This document shows positions 1 through 13,925 of a stretch of 64,000 nucleotides of DNA, one piece after another. Each line of letters begins with the position of its first letter. The first letter of the stretch is position 1. The notes beneath the pieces are model-generated. The model searched no databases, had not been told where the DNA came from, and worked only from the letters and a program-made list of their open reading frames with translations. The stretch spans positions 32,270,664 to 32,334,663 of the forward strand of contig NC_084768.1 of the NCBI RefSeq assembly GCF_028858725.1. The letters are read 5' to 3'. Source of the stretch: Colius striatus (lineage: Eukaryota; Chordata; Aves; Coliiformes; Coliidae). Made by a program: the position numbers and the translations under genes.

Positions 1-3000
1 CACTTTTCACTTTCTTGGCTTTTCATTCTTCTCTCCCTGTCTTACTATACAATGTAACAGACACCTATTTTCTTCTGTAAGCTACCAAAGCTTACAGTAG
101 CCTGGGTACAACACTTGGCTTTTCCCCCTAAGCGATTCTGTTTCACTCCCTCAAAAACCTTGACCAGCACTCACCATTGCAGAGGGCTCACTGCAACATG
201 AGGTAGCTGAGGAGTCCCTACTAATCATTTTACAACTCTAGTCCTCTTTTCCTGCTGCCTGAGAGGATGGCAGCATTAACCCTTACACTAACAGAGAAAC
301 TAAAGTACCATGAGGTGAAGTATTTTGCTCCTCTTACAGAGCATGGCAACATCAGGACAACTGTTTTCTAAATCCCCATCATTTCCACTGCAGCACACTA
401 TTTCCATCAAAGATGACACCTCCTTAGAATAACACATGACCACAACCCATGACCAAACAGTCATTGCTCCAGAAGTCACTGCACAGACCAGGAGACCGAG
501 CTATGTCTGCTTTCAGGAAGTTCCCACAACATACATCTATTACTCAGAGTTAACTGCCAGTCCACTGCAAAGCAGCAGACACAAGGGCTGCTTTTATTCC
601 AGCTTATAGTAAAACGACACCATAGTTTTATGGATTTCCAAAACTGCAACCTTGTGACCTCAAAAATGTTTTCTGGGACTTAAAAATCACCAAAGTGGAA
701 GTGGAAAGCTGAACCTCTCTGCTGCCTGTCCCCCTAAATTCTTAGCACAAGTACAGCAAAGTGACACCACCACAACTGAAGTCAGAGATAGCAAACGATG
801 AATAAAAAAGTTAATAACTATCTTTTTAAGTTTATACTGCTGTGGCAGTGCCTAGAGATCAATGAAGAGTAGTCTTACAGTGCCCAGACCTGTACAAACA
901 TAAAGTAAAGTGACAGCTACAGGCCTGACGAGCTCATAGGCTAAATAAAAAGCTTACAAGGTTAAAAAGATTCTTTCCATCAACTTCAGGAAGCTTTCAG
1001 ATGGACTCTAGGGCATCCCTGATGAGGCAGCCACAGCAGTATCTATCTCTGAGCAAGCACTCTAGTAGCTTCCTGTGCTTCCACCCTTGAAGATGGGAAC
1101 ACAAGAGCTAACTATGCATTTTAAACCCTGTTTGTAAAGGCATCAGACACTTGAAGAAACATAAAAGTGCCTGGATCCAGTTTGTAAAAGGTGTTTGGAT
1201 GCACAAACCCCACTGAAAGAAACCAGCCCCATAGAAACTTCAGAACCCAAGTACCTTTCAAAAATGGGAACTTTTAAAAGCAAAAACAAACCCACATACA
1301 AAAAAAACACCCCACCCTTTTATTTTTTTGAACCCTGATTCTTGTTCTGCTGCTCGGTTAATAGCATCCCTTTCAGGACATGATTTGGATGTGGGGTTTT
1401 TTTCTCCTCCAATAACTTCAGCTTGTAATGGATTACATTTTGAAAAGCAAATCAGGCATTCTGTGGGTCACACAGATATAATCCGCCACTTCCAGGACCT
1501 ACTCCTCTGCACCCTTGATGTGTGGACATACTACTATCCATGACAGCTGTATCTTTGTCTAAAGCAGAGAATACATCCCTCACTCTTTAAGGGTGAGAGG
1601 TTTGTGCCCTGTGAAAAAAAACTGTACCATTACATCCAATTTGAATAACATCAAGCATAAAGATCCAATGAGTGATGTTTTCCATGAGAAAATGATTCTT
1701 CCAGAGGGTATTATGTTGCTCTATGAATATGAGATTCACCAAGTCGTCGTTTGCATGTGCTGCATGACTATTATCAATGCACGTGTAGGTTAGCCAGAAC
1801 TGGGAACAGATATGGAAATCTATGGAGTCTGACAACTTCTTCCACATTAGCAAGATCCCTCTGCCTTCACATTAGGATGTTTCAAGGGTGGCAGGAGAAG
1901 TGTGTACTTCCTTTAAGTAGCACTGCTGCTGGGGAGCAGAAGGAAGAAAATATCTCCCAGACAAGATGCTTGCATTCGTTCTCCCAGTCGTTTTCCTTCT
2001 TTGTTGTGCACATGAAAAGCTCGGCTCTCTTAAGACTCTTCACTGCTTTCTCCAACAATCTCAGAACCAAAACTGTCTAGCAGACTGCAGCTTTTTTCCT
2101 CCTGCCACATGCCCAGTCAGGTTTCCCGACAGCCCACTGCCCCTGTAATTCCTCCGCAGTATCCTCAGCTGTGCTGGAACAACCGAGTGTGTTGTAGGTA
2201 CTGACTGGAATACAAATATCATGTGCCATTAGCACTGTGAGTGCATAAGATGCTCCCACTCAGAATAAAGGTTATAAGAAGAATTAATGAAACTCTGAAA
2301 AACATCCTTAAAGGTGTTAGATTGTGTTATGTTATGGACAAGGGGCTCACACAGACACAGGCGTGCTCTTTAAGCACTGACCACCACAAAACAAAGACTA
2401 CGAACCTCTCAGCGATCACAGCATGACAGCAATCTGCTTCAGCTGTTGCTCTCACTAAAAATAATGTCATGTCAGATACTGATATATCCAATTGTGTGCA
2501 AATCTACAAGTATATTTAAAACCCTGGCACTGGGTTCAGTGGGAATTCATTTTTCTAAGTGCAAATACAAACGCACACAGGTAAGAAATGAGAGAATACA
2601 TAAACCTCTCCCATCAAGGCTAAAAGTGTGTGTCAATGAGTGCTTAAAGAGGCTTACCAGCTTTTATTTCTTTCTTACAGCCGTTAGGCTCATGAAAAGC
2701 AGCCACTCATTTACTGCTTGCTGCCTGTGAGTATCAGAGGTCCAGTCAAAAAGAGTAGATTGTGTAGTGACATGTGTCTAAAACACCACCAAAAGCTTTC
2801 ATTGAGGACACTTTTAGAATTAGTAATAAAAATGCAGAAACTCAGAAGGAAAACTGTTGCTGCATTTCAAGTGTAAAGTCTGACTACCTTTACCTGCAAG
2901 TCACACTGTGTCACACTTGTGACTGGCCCTGGTCCTGCAGCCTTGATTTACATCAGTAACCCTTTTGCTTAGGAAATGTCCCCCTGGACTTTGTGAAGTC

Positions 3001-5506
3001 TTTCTTCAGATGAAATTGCCGCTGAGCTGACCTGAACACGTGGATCTTCTCATGGGAAAAGAGCATTCCTTAGTAGTAGAACTACAGCACGTTGTCTAAT
3101 ATTTGTAATGGTATCTGAAGTTTAAATTAAGGAAGGGACTGAAAGACTCCTTTGCTCTGTGCAGATTATGCTGTATGCCCTAAACAACAGCTGAAGTACA
3201 TTGCTTTCATTACAACTGCTTATGTTAAAGCTGAGATTTCAGTCTCCAGTTGAAGTCACAGCCAATAAAATAAGCCATGTATCTCAGAAGTTTTCAAGAA
3301 ACAAAGAAAGTGAGGAAGGAAATAATATTATGCACATTTTACAGATGTGAAACCAAAGTCTGGAATAATTGGAGTTTCCCAAGTGTACTGGGGAGCTCAC
3401 CACTAACACCAGATCCCTTGAGCCTTAAAGCAAGGAATTAAACTCAAATAAATGTTTGGTTTCCTCTGTTTTCCTTCACTTCATAAATTTGCTTCTTTCT
3501 TTATAATTAGATTTGGGGAAAAAAAAAAAAAAAAGACTGCTCAGTGACATGAGAGGGTAAAGCTAATACTCAAACTAGAGTAGCTGAGGAAAGCTTCCAT
3601 CTCTGTATTCCCACAAAGCTGCAAAATGCCCTTCTGCTCCTCTCAGTGTACACTGATTAACAACAGAACAATAGCCTACGTGGATCAGAATACAAATTCT
3701 TCTAGTTGGATCTCCTCTACAACAGCAGTCAACAACAAACACAGAAAAGAGCACAAAACTGGAGTAAACGGGCAGTGATACTTCCTCTGAAAACTCTCTC
3801 AACTTCCACTAATCCACAGCTCTGGGACTTCAATGCTGTGTCTTGCAATAGGCAGCTTTAACTGAGTCGAGTGATAACACCGACTACGTGATACGTGAGA
3901 ATAAGACTGTAAACTTATTGTGACTTTAAAAAGACATCAATACAACTCTGAAGAAGTAGCAGAACATCTCCTTTTTCACCTTGCATAGCTTGCTTTTTAC
4001 ATGCTTACTTTATATATTAGTGTGAAAATACGAAGGTAAAAGGTCCTATTAGTACTCAGAAGCATTACCACCACGTTGTGTAGCTGCTTTGGAAAGCCTA
4101 TGCTTCTCTAAAGCCAAAGATGCATCACAAAGAGTTACTATAGGGAACAGACAATCTTCTAGTAATAAATCTAAATAAATGCTGACAATACTGTACTAGC
4201 TCAGTACAAATGCAAGATATGGCCAGTTTTTCCTGGGAAACTGAAGCTCAAGACAGTAAGGAATGGAAAAAAGGTCTAATGGCAAGAGAAAAGAGGAAGT
4301 GTGATGAGACAGGCAAGAGGATGAAACCTTCAAGAATGAGTCATGGAATCACAGCATAAAAGACAACATGCAATAGTAAGTCATTAAGCATAGCTTCTGG
4401 CCATGATAACTGAATAACTAAACATTATGTGATATTCTTCATCCCATTATGTATACACTATTGTATATTAATTCAGATACACAAACTTTGCATGACAAAT
4501 CATAAGCAGATATGATGCCACAGATCAAAGATAAACTCTTAAGTAGCTGCAGGTAAGAATTGCAAATTACATCATTATATTAGCAGCATACCATAGTCCT
4601 AGCTAAATAATTGCTAGAATTAAGAGACTGATGGTTAATCTTGTAGATCATTCCATAAAGCTCTACCTCAAACCACCAGAGATAAGCAAGACAAATATTT
4701 TTCTCTGAGGAAACAGAATGTTAAACCCATATTTGAATTCTGCTTTGACTTGTTAATAACATTTTTGCAGCATAAATAACACAATAAATGACGATTCTGA
4801 AAAACAACTCTTTATGCTCTTCCAAATCTCCCCAAGCAGTCATTTGCCATGATACCCATCTAAAACCTGAGCAACGCACAGGCAGCTGTTGTGCTCTGAT
4901 CCTCCCAATGCTGACCGCTCTCATCTCATTATTCATTTTCCCACATCATCTGTACCCACCTGCTGCCTGTTTATACACAGATTATAAAATCTTTGGGACA
5001 GGAATCATGTCTTTGTTCTGTATTCAAACAACATCTGCCACCTAGTAACTGACTACGAACTGAATTACTTCTCACTGAAGTAAAACAAAGATGCAGACAG
5101 ACATTACTGTCTAAAGACAAGTGAGATTTGTTTCCTGCTTTTTCTTTCATTGTCAGACATGTTCTGTAAAAATATTTTTCAAGCAGATTCATTAATTAGC
5201 TCGTTTTCCCAGCCACCATCAGGCAGTTGCAAAGGCCATTGTTCCACATGCTAAGAAATGAGACTCCTCAAATTACTGTAATTATTTTGCGCTGAAACTC
5301 TTGGAATTCAAAAAGCTTGTGATGAAAAGCAGCATGACTGGGGTACGACTTCAACATAAAAACTAGCAGCAAAGTGAGATGAACACTGGCTGGGGTTTCA
5401 AAATTCATCATTCATCACAAATAACCAAATGTCCTCAGACTCAAGTGTGTGACCTTGGACACTCAAACCAAAGCATTCAAACCACAGCGGAATCTTAGTC
5501 TGCAAT
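1..5506. other. Intergenic, AT-rich
   Basis: No gene, RNA gene or clear mobile element recognised. Contains the A16 run at 3519. Open frames are short and unremarkable. Confidence 0.7.
3519..3534 (+). repeat. A16 homopolymer
   Basis: Sixteen adenines following GGGG. No LINE or SINE body was recognised next to it, so it is called a simple homopolymer. Confidence 0.9.
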
Positions 5507-5563
5507 ACCACAGAATGGTGGTGTTGGAAGGGACCTTTAGAGACCATCTAATCCAAGCCCCCA
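5507..5563 (-). mobile_element. CR1-type 3' tail fragment
   Basis: About 55 bases around CACAGAATGGTGGTGTTGG and GGGACCTTTAGAGACCATC. This is a diverged remnant of the CR1 3' end in the minus orientation. Confidence 0.82.
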
Positions 5564-8504
5564 TCTTCTTATAAAACTTCCTGTATTTACAGGGAACACA
5601 GGACTTAATTATTTTATTGTCCATGTCTTACTCTGCATTCTAGTAAAGAACATGTCATCTAGAATAAGCAGATCAACTCTGATATTTGGATTTGAGCATA
5701 GTAATTGAAGGCAAATTGTTCCTGCTTCTGTAAGTCTGCCATGCTCACAGAACCTCTACTGCTGTTCCACTCTGTATTTTTACTTTCATATGGATGGATT
5801 TTCCAGAAAATTCCTAATAGGATGACAAGAGTATTACTTACAGTACATGTATCCTTAAGGTCTTTGCCTTTAGGATGTGCAAGATACATTTATGTACCAA
5901 GGCAACAAATGAAGGGTAGTTGCATATTTCATCCTCTGTAACTCAAGATTTAGGCTGCATGCCATGTTGACTACAAGTAGATTCTCCACGTACACATATA
6001 GCTCTTATTTCTGTATAAGCTCCTACCCTCTGCTATTTACTTGTTGGCACCTTCCTTTATTGATGACTATAAACTATTACACAGCACCAATGTACCATTT
6101 TTCAAGTCTGCCTTTCAATACTTGTTATTTTACAAGCCCATGTCCCTGCTTCAGCGTATAGCTGATTTTCCCCACAGGTCAGTGCCATAATACATTTGCA
6201 CCATGTTCCTTTCTCCACTTTATTTCTAGAGAAGTTCTCATATATTGTTTGACCTTAGAAAAAACTACCTTGTCTCAGGATGGAGATGGAGCCTGCTTAG
6301 GCTGCTGTAGGACTGCTAGCAAAGCAGTACGTGGTGACCATAAAACAAATGCTGCATCACGGGAACTTTCATTGCTTCAGTTATTGTTACATGTTTCATG
6401 TGACACCTTCTCAGGATCTTTTCTTCAGCTACATAAACCTCTCAGCACCAACCACAGAGCATCAATGTAAGCTCTTCACATTGCATTTGCTCTGTGTCCT
6501 TATTTTATTATCTGCGTAGCTGACACAATTAAGAAAATGAACGTAGCTCCTAGATAAACATTATGTTGTCCTCCATGTGCCTGCCTTGTCAAAAAGGTCA
6601 TCACTCCAAAACACTATCCCTATTATCCTTATTTCCTTGCATGGAATATACTGCTAGACATTCTTTTATATTGCAGGGAACCCAGGCTCTGAGGACCTCA
6701 ACTAAAGTGGTATGTCAGAGGAAAGAGAGAGCTTCTTCAGTAGGAAGAGACTATATCTTAAGGTGCCCTAGTACAGCAACAATGCATTTGCAATTCAGTC
6801 TTTTAACAGGCACTATTAAATCTGATCCACCAAGTCCAGTCTTTACCATAAAGACTCATAAGGATGCCTTTGAAGAGGCTTAAACCTCCAGAAGGCACCA
6901 GATGGACTGAGTTCCCATTGAAAGTTCCGGAGCAACCACATACTTTCCTCCCAGACTGGGAATAAAGCCATCCTGTATTTCCCAAACTGCATCTTATCTG
7001 CTTTGCACTAAGGCATGTCTGCATTCATTACAAACATGTTAAAAGGCACTCCATAGCTATGTGCATTTCTCTGTAGCAAAAAGCAAAGCCGGACTGTCCT
7101 CATACCAAATACAGAGTGACATGGTACCATGGAGAGTGCGTTTTCCTGGGGGTTCTGGTACCAACACACATCTCCACACCCCTAAGTCTGGCACTTAATG
7201 CCTTGGTCATGATGGATCCCAGCACTTCACATTGTACAAATTTCCAGTCACCCTATAAAATTTCTTTCCATCCATTTAAAGTTTCAGTGGCAAGAAACCT
7301 TTGTGACATGCAACCAAAGGCCTGGCAGCAGGTCTAATATAGTGCTAGGTTTTAAATGCTGCAGTTATCAGTCACACCACGGAGCGGGTCATGCATAACA
7401 AAAAGTTGCTTTATTAGCTTGATGGAACACACAGCATGTGCAAAATGACAGAATGCAGCTACAGTGGAAAAGCCAAAGCTGATGCAAAATACACCATCAT
7501 GTCCCAGACAGCGTGTGCCATCCATGATAATACTAGAGATCCACTCTAAACACTGCGTGTTAGTTAACAGTACATGCCTGAAAGATGACAGTTGGGAAGT
7601 CATCCAGGCTCAAAACCTAATTTTGCCTTCTTCCTTGGGGTGAAAAGAGGAAATAGAACTAGGAGGAAATTAATGCATTTTCCTGCAAGTTGCAATGTAG
7701 AATAGACACATAACATCAATAAAGATGAACTTCTCTAAGCCTGTTTTTTTACCCTACCTCAGTAAGCATACTAGTGAATTGCTCCCCATCCCACTCCCCA
7801 GGCTCTCTTGTCTTTCTCCAAAGCAGACTGAAGCACTCTTCCTGACATCACCAGCCAAGTAGCAGGCCTTTTATTATTCAAAAGGCATACAGCAGTTATT
7901 AAGGAAGTGAAAGGAATGCAGCCTATTTAGGGATATAATAGAGAATGACCAGAAGCGAGGGGCCTCCTTTAATAACAGGCCATGAGCAACTGCAATTCAC
8001 TGTTGTTAGGCTACTTTGTGCAAACCAAATAGCTTATTAAAATGCATTGAACACAATGATAAGCATTTATGACGTGATCTGCCTCTATGGACAGTCTTGG
8101 GTCTCAGTATGTCTCCCTGGCACTTTTCTATAGATTCCCATTAATCCTATTACAAGAACTGCAGAGGACTGGAAATGTTGGATCGCAGTAGGCTTCTGTC
8201 ACAATTCTCTCTGCTTTGTTGGGAGAAAAACAAAGAAAAGTAGTCAGATAGCTGCACAAATTCCATCAGAAAAAACTAAAATCAATGAAATGTGACACTC
8301 TGTCTCCCTTGATATATATTGGAGCAGGAATGCCAAGCCTGGGATTCCTTATGTGTGACCTAAACGGTGGATAACATCTTTGGCTATCAAGGTATGACCA
8401 AGATATTTAGGAAGTGTTAAAAAAAGTGAACTTTTGTCTGTAGGATACCCTACATTCAAAGGTATCCATACTACAAAAAAATCATTTTAGTCTTGCTTAA
8501 TTTT
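5564..8504. other. Intergenic; possible conserved element near 7860-8210
   Basis: Mostly featureless AT-rich DNA between two CR1 pieces. The part from about 7860 to 8210 has a compositional texture like vertebrate conserved non-coding DNA (see findings). Confidence 0.5.
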
Positions 8505-9239
8505 CATAGAATCACAGAATGGTAGGGGTTGGAAGGGACCTCTAGAGATCATCTAGTCCAACTCTCCTGCAGATGCAGATTCACCTAGGTCAGGTCACAT
8601 AGGAACATGTCCAGGTGGGTCCTGAAGCCCTCCAAGGAAGGAGCCTCCACAACCCCTCTGGGCAGCCTGTGCCAGGGCTCCCTCACACTAAAAGAGTTTT
8701 TCCTTATGTTTAAGTGGAACTTTTTGTGTTCCGGCTTCATCCCATCACCCCTTGTCCTGTTGCTGGCTACTATAGAAAAAAGGGATGTCCCAACCTCCTG
8801 ACACCCACCATTGAGATATTTGTCAATGTTAATAAGATCCCCCCTCAGTCTCCTCTTATCCAGACTAAACAGCCCCAGGTCCCACAGCCTTTCCTCATAT
8901 GAAAGATGTTCCAGTCCCCTGATCATCTTGGTGGCCCTGCACTGGACTCTCTCCAGCACTTCCCTGTCCCTCTTGAGCTGAGCCCAGAACTGGACACAGG
9001 ACTGCAGATGAGGCCTCACCAGGGCAGAGTAGAGAGGGAGAAGAACCTCCCTTGACCTGCTGCCCACACTCTTCTTGATGCCTCCCAGGCTGCCATTGGC
9101 TTCTTGGCCACGAGGGCACATTGCTGGCTCATGGTTAGTTTATTATCAATCAGGACTCCCAGGTCTCTCTCTGCAGAGCTGCTCTTCAGCAGTTCGACCC
9201 CCAGCCTGTCCTGGTGCAGGGGGTTGTTCCTTCCCAGAT
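8505..9239 (-). mobile_element. CR1-type LINE, 5'-truncated, best-preserved copy
   Basis: The minus strand carries the end of CR1 ORF2 (8585-9121, 178 codons open) and the CR1 3' tail (CATAGAATCACAGAATGG as read on plus). The peptide has family-typical blocks such as [31 protein letters not shown] and HRLPRGVV. This is the C-terminal region after the reverse transcriptase domain; neither the endonuclease nor the RT core is present, so the copy is dead. Compared with other copies in the window it has small in-frame losses (one codon in WAPQLK to WAQLK, two codons near SFPVEVRE to SFSVRE). The body ends abruptly at about 9239. Confidence 0.93.
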
Positions 9240-11320
9240 TTTAAAGTATTATTTCAAGTTCTGATGTGATAAAGAACTTTTTCATCAATAGCAATGCAGT
9301 GATGCTCCTCCTTGCATCAGCACACCTGAATCACTAGGCTCAGTGTATATATAAATAAAAAGACTCCAGCAGCACAGAGATAGGGAGCAATTTTCCAAGA
9401 CAAAGCTTGGGTCATCACTGACATGATGTTAACTTGTAATCAGGAAATGCATCAGCACCAAGGGTGGGATCATATAAAACATTATCTGCAGCATCTGATG
9501 AATTTTTGTCTTCTTCTCTGGTAGATCTAAATAATAAATGTGATGCACTGTGACTCACAATGCTTTATCAGGGTATTTGGAGAATAGACACCATTTACAA
9601 CTGAGGAATACACCAGAGTGAAATAACTACAATTTGCAATCACTAGCTGCATCTCTAAAAGCTGCAGTGAAAGTGAGCTCTGCCACATTGTTGCCAGAAA
9701 TCAGACAGATGGATCCCAGTGACAAACGTTTACTGATGCTTTAAACTAAAATTATTTGCTTTCCTCACATTTTTAAACATTCTGTGTAAAAAGTGTACTG
9801 TGAGATGAGTCGACACGTTACTCTAGATGTTCAGTATCACTTTAGGTCTTATAGCAAATCCATCCCAGCAACTTTATTTTTCATATGGCACTTCTGTGGC
9901 CCATGTGCCTGTACATCTAAAAACACAGCTGCAAAGGCCAGCACTAACATGGTGATCTACACCTATGAAAACCTACAAGAGCACTGTAATTACTTCCAAG
10001 CAACCTTAAAGATGGTATTTAAACACTTGCATCTGTGGTAACACGTTAACGATGCACAGACTGCCCATCAGCACACACTTAGAGTGCTTACAGCACACAA
10101 ACAACATCAATACCATTTGTAAATTGGAACTCAGAAGGATTCAACAGCAGGAGCTGGTTACACACAGCACTACCACCAAGTCAGGAACCGATTTCCAGCC
10201 TCATTTCTTTCCACATTGCTTTGAAATTGATTGCAGCTGCTGCTTCTTATATTCTTGTGAGCAAGTCACTCACTCAGCCCTCAAGCTTTAATAATTTTCT
10301 GTCTGTTGGCAGTTTCATAAGCCTTCTCTTCACAACCCCAACTCTGTTTTCCTCACTACTCATGAGAGCACCCTGAAACGTGTGTGGCTCAATTCTCTTC
10401 CCTTGCTGCTCTCTCCGAAATGCCAGCGTCAGGCAGCCTCGCTGAACACCCTGCTCTCACCCCATTGCACTGACCAGTGATTCATCATACGAGTGACCCC
10501 AGCATGACACTCAAGGGAGTACTCACTGTTGAGAACTCTCAACAACTGGGACATGTGAAGACAGAAATTTATTGCCACATCCTTGGCCTGAGGGCTAAAT
10601 TTGATGCTCGCTCTGGTACAGCAGCATTTGCTGTGGTAACTTCAGCTCAGCGTTCTGCTTACATAGGAAGGCTGGATCTAACAGAAGTAGGGCTATCAAA
10701 AAGAGTGAATTAATTGCCTGATTTGGGGAGGGAAAAATAAACACAAATCCTAGAGACAGGGGCTTCTTTCTGCTGCTTCTGACTTGTGTATCTTTATACC
10801 ACCTCTGCAGCTCCCAAGCCTAGAACTGGCCTCACATACACAGTCCCAGAGCAGCTTAGAACACGCTACAGTTTGCTTTGTGCAACTGTTGAAGGCAGCT
10901 CCATGGTGCTGTCATTATCAAGTGCTTCTTGAGTCACATGCACATCTTCTCAGGAACCAGCACCACAAAGAAAGAGCACAGAGCTCTTAAAAGATTCTTC
11001 ACTGCCATCAAGTCTCTTAATGCAGAAAGAGCATAAGTTTTGTGGGCCATACTCTGAAACTATATGGCCTTATCTAGAAACACCCAGAGCAGAAGGGTAG
11101 AAAGATATTTGTGTTTAATAGGTAAGATCAATATTTTCAAATGCAGGCTGTAAAGCTAGGCATCTCCATTTGCACTAAGGACTTGAAATAAACAGCCTGA
11201 ATTTCTGAAGTGCTGAGAACCATCTGCTCTTATTTGCCTCAGCAGTTTTTGACAAATAAACTGTTTAATTAGATGCTTTGGCATGAACCTGATTGGCTAA
11301 CTTTTGACACTAGATGTTTA

Positions 11321-11363
<43 letters not shown>

Positions 11364-13830
11364 TATACATAGAGAGAGTGGAATGATTCCATCTAAAGCA
11401 AATATTGCTTCCACTCACCATAAGGCCTCCATGTCCTTCACTGCACCTTGGAGTAAGTATAAAAATCTTAACTGCTCTTTTTTTTCCCTTTAATTCTACC
11501 ACACCAGTAAAAGTTTACACGTTAAAATGACAAACACAAGATTTTTTTTTACTCCAGGCAGAATGCAGCACCAAAAAATGAAGTTTTACATTGCTCCTTG
11601 CTCAGACTATCTGCACCATGGGCTAAAATATATGCAACTAAAATAACACTTCAGACTATTGTATTTTGCCAGGCACACCCATCTCAAAATGAAGGGCAAT
11701 GCAGAGATACTTAAACTATCAAAGGCACTAGTTGGGACATATGTATTGTGCAGTGCAACATCACAAAGCATTATCCTACTCTACCGCATCCAGACTAAGC
11801 TCTGCCATCAGTCCAGGCTTACTGGCTTTGGTGCTGTCCTGTTATGGCCACACTGCTGGTACTAAGCTTTGTTGCCAGGGATACATATCTCAGATTCTTC
11901 TGGGGGGAAATTACTCAGACTTGCAAAGAAGCTAGTAAAATAGGAATGAAACCTTAAATGTCAGGGAAGACAATACTTGAAAACACAGTGTTGTTCTTAA
12001 TGCTTTTGTGCAGTAGTGTACCTTTTCTGTGCACGCCATTGCACACAGGTAAAACACGTGAGGCTTTGTTTGGGTTCAGGTAGGGTTTGTTTTAAACATT
12101 ACTACAGTTTTGAAGAAGCTTAAGCTCTGATTTGGAGCTGCTGCTTGGAAAGGTCAGAGTCTGAACTACTGGCTACATACAGCACCTTTGAAATACTATT
12201 TGCTAAATCTATGACGCCCTAAACCCCACCAATACCTCTATGAGCTGCCTCAACAGAAACAGTAAACACAGTGACAAAGATGCTTAATAAAATACATTTA
12301 AGTGGTCTTATACGACAAGGTGTGTCTGTGCTACAATCAGTAAGCTGAGTTACACATCTCATGTCCCATCATCTTTCAGCTCAAATACTTGGGTTCCTTT
12401 CCAAAGGAAGGGAGTCTTGGCTGAGAGATGTGACACTGTCAGACAGGAGTTAGGAAGTGACATCAGAAACAAAACAAAGCAGGGCACAGGAGAATGCCTC
12501 TGCCCTCCAACATAGATACAGCCATTCTATTCCTTCCCTGTAAGTCAAAAAACTCTCCCATTTTTATCAAGATAAAGATGCAGAGGAGCATTTTTAAACA
12601 AGTGTGGATAATGTCAATAGATATTCATTTTAACTCAAAGTAACTTTAGGCACTCGTAGGTTCTTAAAAAGAAGCATATTGTAGAACAAAACAGCTTTAT
12701 GCTTGAGTAAATTGCTTTATGTAAATGAGTGATGCAGTAGATCTAGCTTCTAAACAGCATTATTTACCAGCAGATCACAAAGTTATTAACAAGTAGAAAC
12801 ATACCGTTGCTCATTTTATGCTTGAGAACACCAAGTCTCAAACAGGCACGATGCGTTATTACCTTTGCATACATTGTAAGCACACAACAGAGCTCAGAAT
12901 GAGACCCAGATTTCCAATATCCATATCCAGAGCTCTTAAAACAGACCTGCTTTTTAGGTAAATAAGTATCATTAACAAGAATATTCCCTTCTGGACAAAT
13001 GTTATTCAAGCAGCCAGCTATTCTCTTTTTTCCCTCTTCTCTTGTGTCTAACCAAACTAGACACAATGGATCTCTGGGAGAGACACACTTCTCTTGCCCC
13101 CTAAAATACAATTAGTCTTAATCAAGCAGCTTGTCCTTGGCATTAGCAAGCTAGAATTGATATTTTTCTCAGTATGAAATCTTGATTGCTAACAATTAAA
13201 ATGATCAAATAGTCAATGAAATAACACTGCAGGTACGTAAAAACAGTGCATCCATACTCAGCTCTACCCTACCTCATACATTCTAAATGTGCAGGATGGT
13301 AATTCCCAAACTCCATTTACCATAAGAGGATTTCTACACATGTATTGAAAGGTTAAAAATCAATTTGCTCTTATCAAGTCCACGTACTCCAAAATGAATA
13401 TGAAATGGCTATTTTAGGTCAACATGTACTTGCTCAATAAAATATGCATTCATACTCCTCTGCAAGCACTGAATACATTCTCTCTCCACAATAATAACTG
13501 TACCCTTTCCACCCACAGGTTGTCCTTCTGCAGTCCCTTTCAAGACAGGATTCATTCATAGTAGACCTAAAACTGTCAGAACTGGCTTAAGCATCGTTTT
13601 TCCAGTGGCAGCATCAGCATAAACAATCCCTTTCATCTTCTCCATCCTACTCCTGACTCATTTACGGAGCTGCAAGTGTTCATGAGAGTATTTTGCAAAC
13701 CACACAAGGAGCAGCTGGATTTAAGAAAGGTTGAGGCTTTTTAACATCATTTAATTGTCTAACTCAATTCACTAAATTGTTCCTTGAACAATGACACAAT
13801 CAGTAGAAGAGGAGGGGAAGGGCAGGGAAG
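9240..13830. other. Intergenic, AT-rich
   Basis: Only the (AT)n microsatellite at 11322 stands out. No gene recognised. Confidence 0.7.
11322..11371. repeat. (AT)n microsatellite
   Basis: A pure AT run of about 33 bases (11322-11354), followed by an interrupted ACACATATATATACAT tail and AGAGAGAG. Likely polymorphic. Confidence 0.95.
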
Positions 13831-13925
13831 GGTTGTACTGGTTTTGGCCAGGATACAGTTAATTTTCCTCAGAGTAGCAGATATGGTGCTACATTTTGGA
13901 TTTGTGACCAAAACATTGTTGAATG
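13831..13925 (+). mobile_element. Probable LTR-like dispersed repeat fragment
   Basis: The run GGTTTTGGCCAGGATACAGT followed by TTAATTTTCCTCAGAGTAGC and ATGGTGCTACATTTTGGATT resembles a repeat phrase I associate with avian endogenous-retrovirus LTRs. There is only one copy in the window, so repetitiveness cannot be shown here. No viral coding sequence is present beside it. Boundaries are uncertain. Confidence 0.4.
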
